30,052 nt of DNA, taken from IMG/VR virus record IMGVR_UViG_3300031840_000121, positions 1-30,052 of that record. One strand, written 5' to 3'. The notes beneath the pieces were generated by a model. The model was not told the DNA's origin, ran no database searches, and saw only the letters and a program-made list of their open reading frames with translations. Positions 13,798 to 19,662 of the stretch are shown piece after piece. How positions within the stretch are numbered: the first letter of the stretch is position 1; every line of letters begins with the position of its first letter. This DNA comes from a virus. The position numbers and the translations under genes are program-made.

Positions 13798-16622
13798 TAG
13801 GTAACATTTTTGTTTCTAATGTATCTATATTCAACGCTAATGTCATTAAACTCATACACTCCAGATGTAGTAGCCGCAAACTGTATCTGCAAGCTTTGAC
13901 ATTCTATAGTAGAAGACGGGGTTAATGTTACTACGTCCCATGCACCACTGGTATCTGCTAAGTTACCTGTAAATGTACCACCGCCATCACCAGAAAAATT
14001 TTGCTTACCATCAATAGCATATTTAAAAGGAGTTGTTACAGAGCCATTAGATTTGTAAGTAACAATAACTTTGTATACTTTTTTAATAATACCGGGCTCA
14101 CCAAAATCTATATCTCTTGTAATAAATACTTGATGTGCATTTGCGAGACTAATAGGTAAAAACTTTTTAAAGCTAGTAGTAGTGTGTGATGCATTGTTGT
14201 TAGTAGCTACAATTAAATTATTGTTCCAATCTGTAGAAAAGTTGCTAAATAGATGACTGTCTGTAAAAATAAGATCGTGAAATACCCAACCATCTGAATC
14301 AAAATCATATATCCAACCCTCATCTGAATTGTCAGAAGAATCGTTGGGGCTTCTCATAATAACCAATGAGTTACTAATACTATCGTAACCAATCATAGGG
14401 TCTTTTACGTTTGCTGTACCACGATACCATGCGTTCCATGTTTTATCTGCACCTGTTCCAAGAAAAGAAGCTTTGCTAACCGCTAACTTATCTTTAATAA
14501 GGTTTGTAACTTTTTGACCGTCATATATGTAACATCCATCTTCTGCAACCCAAGCTATACCATATTTTGTTTTTGTTACGCTAAAATTTTTATTTACACC
14601 AGAGTATTTTATTGTTTCTTCTAAGTACCAACCTGCTGGGCTAGGGCTTGCTATATTGATGATATGAACTAGATTATGCTTAAAGGCTACCAACCTATCG
14701 GCATAAGCTTGTAAGGCTGTGTATACCCCATAGTCGCCCTTAGAAACGTCTATAAAATTATGTGGCAGTATCGTGTCAAACTTATTGATTTCACTATACA
14801 TAATCCTGTCACCAAAAGTTTCTAGCTCCCCAGAAGCACCAATAACTCTTACGTTCCCTATAAATGTTCTTCGATTTTCTACAATAGAAGCTTGATACGA
14901 TTCACCTGCACCACCTAATGATACATATTTTACGTCTGGTGAAAACCCATTTATCGTTGTGTATGTATCTAAATTTGGCTTACTTGCATTTCCTGTGGCA
15001 TCTGCAACCACACAAAAACCTTTGTCAACAGCAGTAGCATTTTCTGTCCAAGCTACATGATCTCCATCTATAGTGGTTCGTACACCCTTTACAATATCTA
15101 TGTCTGCAAGTAAAGCTAACTCATTATCTGTATTAGCTTCTCTAATGTATATTCTTCCACCAGATATTCTACCGGGATATGCAACGTCAGCATACACAGA
15201 AACTCTCATAGACTTACCTGCTGTTTGTGAATGAGTAAATGCCGCTATCGTAGCCGCACCGTCCCCCATTCTAACAGGAACAGACTCTTGATTTCCATCA
15301 TATAAAAAACTTTGATAAAATTCGTATGTCAAACCTTCCCAATCACCATCCGCTGTACCATTGCTAACACCAATATTAAAACCTATCCCTCTTCTAAGTA
15401 TGTGTTGCGAATCGTCATTGTGAGTAATTTGACCGATTCCTCCATAATTTCTTTCGTATTGAACATTAGCCGCTAACCCAGCCGCAGGCTTTGTGCAAAA
15501 CAACACTTCTGATGGTCTAGCATCATAGTCTGCTCCAATAGTAATTACTTCACCTGCAAAGTTTTGATCTAAAACGTTTGTGCCAGCACCATTATCAAAA
15601 ACAAATCCAGTGCCAGTGGTAACTTGACCATTTAAAACAAGAGCTGTATGGCTTGCATCTCTTAGTTTCCTTGCAACCCCCCTAGCAAAAGTGTCACTGC
15701 TATCTGTTGGTTGATTAAAATATGCACCTGCTGTATTAGCCGCATGGGTTGTATGACCAAAAGCTATTGTAAGGTTAGCACTATTTGTTTCTGGTGATCT
15801 TAAAACGCTAGAGTGCTCTTGCCACTCTGCAATCGTCAATCCTAAATTATGATTAAATTGATTTCTTTGTATATACCCAAACCATTTTATAATGCTTGTG
15901 TTTGTGGTCTCTGTATCGCATACCCGCAGAACCTCATCTACAAAGTGATATATGTATTTAGCACCATTTATACCTGCTAGCGTTGGGTTTATTTTTCTGT
16001 TAGTCCAACCATTACCTGTTTGCGTGTAATCTGTAGTGGCATTATTAGACCAAACATCTACACCAGCCGCATTTGCACTTGTACCTCTTTTTCCCAATGC
16101 ACACATTTTATCACCGGTAGATCGAATGACTCGTATGGTAGGATTAACAGCGGTATCGTCTTCATTAGTAATGCCAGTTCCTTTTAGTACATAATATACA
16201 TCTCTATCACTAAAGGTTAAGGTTGTTCCACCGGAAACATTTGATAGTGTCGCATCTGATATTTCAAAAGTAGCAGGATCACTTGTTTGAGTTACTGAAG
16301 CGATATAAGCTCCAGCTTTTATGTTTGTTCCGCTTACCGACATGCCAGCAGTTATGTTTGTATTAGCCCCATCCATTATAATTGTCGTTGTTGGGGTAGG
16401 TAATGCAGTAGACCTAGTATTGTCTGTAAATGTACTACCTAAAGCAGAACCACTATTTAAGTTGTCTACAACCTGAGCAACTAAAAAAATACCATTGTTT
16501 TCTTCTGTACCTGTAATCTTTACTAAATCACCAACCTTAATTAGACTACTGGTAAATATAGTACTTATGGTAGAGGTTACACCGCCTACTAGCTTTACAT
16601 ATGAAGTTGAAGGTATTGGCAT
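13797..16622 (-). CDS. Tail nozzle-like protein, main part
   Basis: A 941-residue beta-rich protein. Residues about 20-60 form a small strand domain (VGDLVKITGTEENNGIFLV) and 80-139 another (GMSVSGTNIKAGAYIASV). The body has repeats resembling beta-propeller blades; residues 611-700 include MYSEINKFDTILPHNFIDVS, YADRLVAFKHN and WVAEDGCYIYDG, patterns I associate with podovirus tail nozzle or stabilisation proteins. In the virion this would form the tail tip through which DNA leaves. The start ATG follows directly, in frame, after the TAG of the upstream gene, so both may be parts of one protein. A weak AAGGAA lies 11 bases before the ATG and could allow separate starts. Confidence 0.75.
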   Translation of the reverse strand: MPIPSTSYVKLVGGVTSTISTIFTSSLIKVGDLVKITGTEENNGIFLVAQVVDNLNSGSALGSTFTDNTRSTALPTPTTTIIMDGANTNITAGMSVSGTNIKAGAYIASVTQTSDPATFEISDATLSNVSGGTTLTFSDRDVYYVLKGTGITNEDDTAVNPTIRVIRSTGDKMCALGKRGTSANAAGVDVWSNNATTDYTQTGNGWTNRKINPTLAGINGAKYIYHFVDEVLRVCDTETTNTSIIKWFGYIQRNQFNHNLGLTIAEWQEHSSVLRSPETNSANLTIAFGHTTHAANTAGAYFNQPTDSSDTFARGVARKLRDASHTALVLNGQVTTGTGFVFDNGAGTNVLDQNFAGEVITIGADYDARPSEVLFCTKPAAGLAANVQYERNYGGIGQITHNDDSQHILRRGIGFNIGVSNGTADGDWEGLTYEFYQSFLYDGNQESVPVRMGDGAATIAAFTHSQTAGKSMRVSVYADVAYPGRISGGRIYIREANTDNELALLADIDIVKGVRTTIDGDHVAWTENATAVDKGFCVVADATGNASKPNLDTYTTINGFSPDVKYVSLGGAGESYQASIVENRRTFIGNVRVIGASGELETFGDRIMYSEINKFDTILPHNFIDVSKGDYGVYTALQAYADRLVAFKHNLVHIINIASPSPAGWYLEETIKYSGVNKNFSVTKTKYGIAWVAEDGCYIYDGQKVTNLIKDKLAVSKASFLGTGADKTWNAWYRGTANVKDPMIGYDSISNSLVIMRSPNDSSDNSDEGWIYDFDSDGWVFHDLIFTDSHLFSNFSTDWNNNLIVATNNNASHTTTSFKKFLPISLANAHQVFITRDIDFGEPGIIKKVYKVIVTYKSNGSVTTPFKYAIDGKQNFSGDGGGTFTGNLADTSGAWDVVTLTPSSTIECQSLQIQFAATTSGVYEFNDISVEYRYIRNKNVT

Positions 16623-17027
16623 CTATAGACCACTTCCTTGCTCCGGTGCTTGGGTGTTACCATCTGGGTTTGTAGCCACCTGAACAAAAGCTATGTTACC
16701 GTCACTCGTACCAACAGTTAATGTTGTACCGCTTTTGGTTTCCGTTATAGTTTGATCCGCATCTTTACTGTGATCTGATTCAAAGTAAAACAAACCAAAG
16801 CCACCTAAAACTGTGTTATTTGCAGATGGAATATATTGAGTTAAGTTAGTAGAACCATCGGAGTCTTCGATGTGATTGTATAAACCACCAGCAGTTTTTA
16901 TTTTTCCCAATGCATCAATAGACATATTCTTAATAAATGGATATTGCCTATCTGGTAAGTCTCTAGGGTCTTTACGGTTATTCATACCACCAGACCAGTC
17001 ATTTATTTTGTATATCTGCTTAGGCAT
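16623..17027 (-). CDS. Tail nozzle-like protein, N-terminal part (separated by in-frame TAG)
   Basis: A 134-residue protein that opens with INDWSGGMNNRKDPRDLPDR and then NMSIDALGKIKTAGGL. This 'sGG.N...dP..l.d.q...i.Nm..d..G.i' pattern is the usual beginning of phage tail nozzle or propeller proteins, which normally continue into the body without a break. Here TAG (16625-16623) stops the frame, and the next codon in the same frame is the ATG of the 941-residue body. So this is either a split gene, a read-through gene, or a point mutation or sequencing error. The start overlaps the upstream stop by 1 base (TAATG). Confidence 0.75.
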   Translation of the reverse strand: MPKQIYKINDWSGGMNNRKDPRDLPDRQYPFIKNMSIDALGKIKTAGGLYNHIEDSDGSTNLTQYIPSANNTVLGGFGLFYFESDHSKDADQTITETKSGTTLTVGTSDGNIAFVQVATNPDGNTQAPEQGSGL

Positions 17028-17254
17028 TACTTACCTTTAAACACTCCTTCTAACATATCTGTCATCACATCGACTAATTTCTCAAAAAGCTCTTGTTCTT
17101 TTTCTTCATTAATCCAAGGTAAATTGACACGTTTATTAATTTTTGTAGCCAAGCTCTCTGTGAACTCATCTGAGGCTAAATGCTTTAATGCTTCTTCCTG
17201 CATTCTTTCTGCTTGCTCTTCTGCTAACTTTACTAGCATTGCTTTTATATCCAT
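17027..17254 (-). CDS. Small helical protein
   Basis: A 75-residue, acidic, all-helical protein (KLAEEQAERMQEEALKHLAS). The start ATG directly follows the TAA of the upstream gene. No membrane segment or motif is seen. It lies between the holin-like gene and the nozzle genes and could be a small virion or lysis accessory. Function unknown. Confidence 0.6.
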   Translation of the reverse strand: MDIKAMLVKLAEEQAERMQEEALKHLASDEFTESLATKINKRVNLPWINEEKEQELFEKLVDVMTDMLEGVFKGK

Positions 17255-17437
17255 TTAATCTTCCTTTATTTTCTTGGTTTTTAAATATAAATAATAAATT
17301 TGCACTGAAAACATTATACACATAAGAACACCAGACAGTAAATCTGTCCAGTATACAACGCCTAAGCTTGTGCTTAGTCCTGTTACTTTTAAACTATCCA
17401 TTAATCCATCCACTTTCCATGCATTTTTAAGTGCCAT
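17255..17437 (-). CDS. Small membrane protein, holin candidate
   Basis: A 60-residue protein with one sure transmembrane segment at about 33-52 (LLSGVLMCIMFSVQIYYLYL), a possible weaker one at 17-31, and a short charged tail KTKKIKED. Size, topology and basic tail fit small phage holins, which open the inner membrane at lysis. It lies in a row of small membrane proteins. Its first 37 bases overlap the end of the 39-residue gene upstream. No enzyme partner is recognised in the window, so the holin call is inference. Confidence 0.55.
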   Translation of the reverse strand: MALKNAWKVDGLMDSLKVTGLSTSLGVVYWTDLLSGVLMCIMFSVQIYYLYLKTKKIKED

Positions 17438-17520
17438 AATCTGTGTTTAAACATCTCCCACAGCAACCCAAATAAAGTATCTGAGCTGTATGTTCCTGCT
17501 TTACATATATACTTATACAT
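17401..17520 (-). CDS. Conserved-looking 39-residue protein
   Basis: A short gene (ATG 17520 to TAA 17401) joined to the upstream gene by an exact TAATG overlap. The product begins MYKYICKAGTYSSDTLFGLL and continues with an aromatic, His-rich helix (WEMFKHRLWHLKMHGKWMD). The composition is far from random, and I recall similar tiny proteins in other phage genomes, but cannot name a family. It could be membrane-associated. The coupling and composition support a real gene. Confidence 0.65.
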   Translation of the reverse strand: MYKYICKAGTYSSDTLFGLLWEMFKHRLWHLKMHGKWMD

Positions 17521-17837
17521 TAGTGTTTACCATTTATTCTACTTAGTGAACCTTTTATCTCAGACACTTGATTGTCTAAGTCATTTATTTCTTTTGTAAG
17601 AGCATCAAATTTCCTATCTAGCTTATCATCACTGGCATTCCATCTCGTAATAAGTTTGATAATCATACCCTCTGTATTTTCTAAGGTCTCTGACTGGCCC
17701 TTGTTTTCTACCTTTAGATTTTCAAGAGTTTCTTGTTGTTGTGCTGATTTATTACTAAGTGACACAACTAAATATACAAACATTGCACCTACAACGCCTA
17801 TCATTCCCGCTTCACCGTATAACTGTAAAAAATCCAC
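17520..17837 (-). CDS. Membrane-anchored coiled-coil protein, holin- or spanin-like
   Basis: A 105-residue protein: short N-terminus, one transmembrane segment at about 11-28 (GMIGVVGAMFVYLVVSL), then a long charged coiled coil to the end (KLDRKFDALTKEINDLDNQV). The layout resembles BhlA/UviB-type holins and also inner-membrane spanins. It starts 2 bases after the stop of the 40-residue gene, with AAGGGG upstream. Lysis or envelope function is inferred from topology and neighbours. Confidence 0.6.
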   Translation of the reverse strand: MDFLQLYGEAGMIGVVGAMFVYLVVSLSNKSAQQQETLENLKVENKGQSETLENTEGMIIKLITRWNASDDKLDRKFDALTKEINDLDNQVSEIKGSLSRINGKH

Positions 17838-17839
17838 TC

Positions 17840-17962
17840 TTACCCCTTAATGCATTTTAAAAATTGTTCTATAATTCTTTTAATGTTTTTTTGATTACCT
17901 TGATTTCTCGCTAGCAATACAAGAGTTTTTTCCCTGATTAATGCCTCTTGTAATTCACTCAT
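17840..17962 (-). CDS. Short helical protein (40 residues)
   Basis: ATG 17962 overlaps the upstream stop as ATGA, and TAA 17842-17840 ends 2 bases before the next start, so the gene fills the gap exactly. The product (MSELQEALIREKTLVLLARN, then a basic amphipathic helix ending KCIKG) is helical with no clear membrane segment. Its 3' end holds the AAGGGG ribosome site of the next gene. Function unknown; the fit to both neighbours is the main support. Confidence 0.6.
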   Translation of the reverse strand: MSELQEALIREKTLVLLARNQGNQKNIKRIIEQFLKCIKG

Positions 17963-18279
17963 TTTTTCTTACGCTTTCCCCAACTTAATGGATTAATATT
18001 AAATTCCTTTTCATAGAAGGCTACTTTTTCTGCCAGCTCTTCTCGCTCAGCCCTTTCTTCCATGATATGTTTACTAAGTAAATCCCCAATTTGTTCATTT
18101 GCAACAACAACGTTATCTTCAAGTTTTGCAATTCTAGTCTCAATTTGCCAATAACCATAAACCAACATCCCGATAAGAACTCCAATCTGAGCCAACCACT
18201 TAAGGTTAATGCTAACAATGGCGTTATCATCAAGCACAGTAGCACGATAACTTCTGGCGGTATCTGGTTTGTCATTCAC
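17959..18279 (-). CDS. Membrane-anchored coiled-coil protein, inner-membrane spanin candidate
   Basis: I place the start at GTG 18279, which overlaps the upstream stop as GTGA and follows GAGGTCAA; a TTG at 18300 would add 7 residues. The 106-residue product has a transmembrane segment at about 27-45 (LAQIGVLIGMLVYGYWQ), then a coiled coil to about 92 (HIMEERAEREELAEKVAFYE) and a basic end GKRKKK. This is the layout of inner-membrane spanins such as Rz, which with an outer-membrane lipoprotein fuse the envelope membranes at lysis. A lipoprotein-like gene lies directly upstream. A second open frame (18021-18275) is nested inside. Confidence 0.6.
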   Translation of the reverse strand: MNDKPDTARSYRATVLDDNAIVSINLKWLAQIGVLIGMLVYGYWQIETRIAKLEDNVVVANEQIGDLLSKHIMEERAEREELAEKVAFYEKEFNINPLSWGKRKKK

Positions 18280-18521
18280 TTGACCTCGACTTTTTCCCAA
18301 TCATTGTGTAAGTAACACCAATTAGTATGAGTAGACAAATTACCATAATACCAATGTGTAACTGAATCAACATCCACTATCTCTGTAAACACTGTATTTG
18401 TAACTGTGTCTTGCGGTGTGAGAGGTATGTTTCCTACTATCCACCCTTGACTGCAACTTGGTATTCCTGACATAATTAACAGGAATGCTATAACTCGCAC
18501 TAACAACTTTAAAATCTCCAT
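18276..18521 (-). CDS. Small lipoprotein-like protein, outer-membrane spanin candidate
   Basis: An 81-residue protein with an N-terminal hydrophobic signal (LKLLVRVIAFLLIMSG) ending in I20-P21-S22-C23, a possible but atypical lipobox because of the proline. The mature part is short, with Trp, Tyr and His. A small lipoprotein next to a membrane coiled-coil protein recalls the two-part spanin pair, although in lambda-like pairs the lipoprotein usually comes second. A different small frame overlaps its first half (18367-18549). No strong ribosome site is seen before ATG 18521. Confidence 0.55.
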   Translation of the reverse strand: MEILKLLVRVIAFLLIMSGIPSCSQGWIVGNIPLTPQDTVTNTVFTEIVDVDSVTHWYYGNLSTHTNWCYLHNDWEKVEVK

Positions 18522-18549
18522 TATCTAATTTTTCTATTACTTTGTTCAT
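18367..18549 (-). CDS. Possible overlapping small gene
   Basis: ATG 18549 overlaps the stop of the upstream membrane-protein gene as ATGA, the arrangement used by many true genes here. The 60-residue product starts MNKVIEKLDNGDFKVVSASY, which looks natural, but its second half is rich in Ser, Arg, His and Lys, as expected of a shadow of the lipoprotein frame it overlaps. It may be a real overlapping gene, a coupling peptide, or the start of a frameshifted product. I rank it below the lipoprotein frame. Confidence 0.3.
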   Translation of the reverse strand: MNKVIEKLDNGDFKVVSASYSIPVNYVRNTKLQSRVDSRKHTSHTARHSYKYSVYRDSGC

Positions 18550-18839
18550 AATACCATCCACCATGCAATTCCTGTTTCAACCACAATATCAGCCATAGTA
18601 TTATATGCCCATGCTTTTTTTGTACCATAGGTTTCTTCATCACCTTCAATAAGCCACTCAACAACTTCCCATAACACACCTATAATGAATACACCCATCA
18701 CACACCAAAAGTCTGTCCAACTTAACCATTGAAATACCTTACATAAGAAAGCTCCAGCGGCTAAGTGATAAGCAGTCCAACCATCTAATTGACCTGTGTT
18801 GTATTGCCAAGATACTAATGTTGCTAAAGGATTTTTCAT
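18546..18839 (-). CDS. Three-helix membrane protein
   Basis: A 97-residue, very Trp-rich protein with three predicted membrane segments at about 22-38, 43-64 and 82-97. Between them lie WEVVEW (57-62) and a YGTKKAWAYNTMADIVVE stretch with D84. The pattern of a membrane WExxE followed by a DxxxD/E segment recalls small membrane proteins of the YjdF (DUF2238) type, which is a guess. It overlaps its upstream neighbour by 4 bases (ATGA). It belongs to the membrane-protein cassette and may act in lysis or envelope modification. Confidence 0.6.
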   Translation of the reverse strand: MKNPLATLVSWQYNTGQLDGWTAYHLAAGAFLCKVFQWLSWTDFWCVMGVFIIGVLWEVVEWLIEGDEETYGTKKAWAYNTMADIVVETGIAWWMVL

Positions 18840-19126
18840 TTGGGTTGTATCATATTATTTACTAATTCATGTTTACCTACTAACATTCTTCCTGTACCTC
18901 CACCATGTTCATCTTCACATTTGTCAACATAAGCCTGTTCAATCGTATCCCAACTATCACTTCTCTGTATAACTTCACCATTAAATGTTAAAAAGTATTT
19001 ATATCTAGAAGGATAAGTCAGGGTCTCTGTTGTACCATCTGGGTATTTCTTTGTACGAGTAGAACTAGGAGTTGTATTTCTATATAACTTTAGATCGTGA
19101 CCCTGAGAACTTTTTCTTATCAGCAT
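18836..19126 (-). CDS. Hypothetical protein
   Basis: A 96-residue soluble protein. The centre looks like a small beta sheet (YKYFLTFNGEVIQRSDSW), with a Thr/Ser-rich loop before it, and an HGGG loop near 75. No family is recognised. Its start directly follows the TAA of the upstream gene and its stop overlaps the next start by ATGA, so it is translated with the membrane cassette. Confidence 0.6.
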   Translation of the reverse strand: MLIRKSSQGHDLKLYRNTTPSSTRTKKYPDGTTETLTYPSRYKYFLTFNGEVIQRSDSWDTIEQAYVDKCEDEHGGGTGRMLVGKHELVNNMIQPK

Positions 19127-19357
19127 TTACTTGTCCTCTGATTCTTCTTCTTTAGATAAAGACTCTTTAAGCATATTAACAAATGCATTATGTCCAACTG
19201 ATAACTGCTCAGCAACAAATTGATTTGTTCTTTGCTTATTCTGTATGTCATTAAGATGATTTACCATTATTTTTTGCTCATCAGTCATATCCTCAATGAT
19301 ATATTCTTTATCATCTAAGGTCAAGACTGGCTTCTGTTCTTTTTGTTTTTTAGCCAT
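19127..19357 (-). CDS. Small helical phage protein
   Basis: A 76-residue protein. It opens with a basic stretch, then a short strand pair (VLTLDDKEYIIEDMTDEQK) and helices. The 'l.idgkey...dlt.eqk' pattern followed by helices resembles a small family of marine phage proteins usually found near tail fibre genes (DUF6447-like; I cannot verify this). Role unknown, perhaps a fibre assembly factor. A GGAG-type site lies before ATG 19357. Confidence 0.6.
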   Translation of the reverse strand: MAKKQKEQKPVLTLDDKEYIIEDMTDEQKIMVNHLNDIQNKQRTNQFVAEQLSVGHNAFVNMLKESLSKEEESEDK

Positions 19358-19378
19358 TATTGACTCCTTGTTTGTTAA

Positions 19379-19621
19379 TTAATCTTCTTTCTTGCTATCT
19401 TCGTAAGCTTTCTTTACTTCATCTGTCCACAAAGCACCAGCAAGTGCTTTTAATTCATCGCTTTCTGCACTTATATCTGCATCTGGCATAAATGAATCTC
19501 TATGATAAGAAAATGAAAGTTCTTTGCCATCTTCTACAATAGCAGTTCTTTTTCTTTGCTGAATACATTTGTACTTACCACGAACTTCATAATCATATTT
19601 TATTTCTTTGCTTAAAGCCAT
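19379..19621 (-). CDS. Small phage protein next to tail fibre
   Basis: An 80-residue protein with N-terminal strands (KEIKYDYEVRGKYKCIQQRK, then AIVEDGKELSFSYHR) and a C-terminal helix with ALAGALWTDEVKKAY. I recall similar proteins beside tail fibre genes in other aquatic phages, where their role is not known. It has a strong ribosome site (AAGGAG) and lies 41 bases after the fibre gene. Fibre assembly or attachment is a guess from context. Confidence 0.65.
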   Translation of the reverse strand: MALSKEIKYDYEVRGKYKCIQQRKRTAIVEDGKELSFSYHRDSFMPDADISAESDELKALAGALWTDEVKKAYEDSKKED

Positions 19622-19662
19622 TTTAACTCCTTGTTTGTTCCATTTAATTATCCAATTAAAAA

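Noticed and set aside
4352-16625. Reassignment of TAG to an amino acid
   Set aside because: TAG ends the genes at 4354 and 4587, the second just before a terminator and the first just before a strong ribosome site, so TAG acts as a stop here.
17838-17958. Gap between two membrane-protein genes read as non-coding
   Set aside because: A 40-codon frame fills it with an exact ATGA overlap at one end and a 2-base gap at the other, so it is called as a gene.
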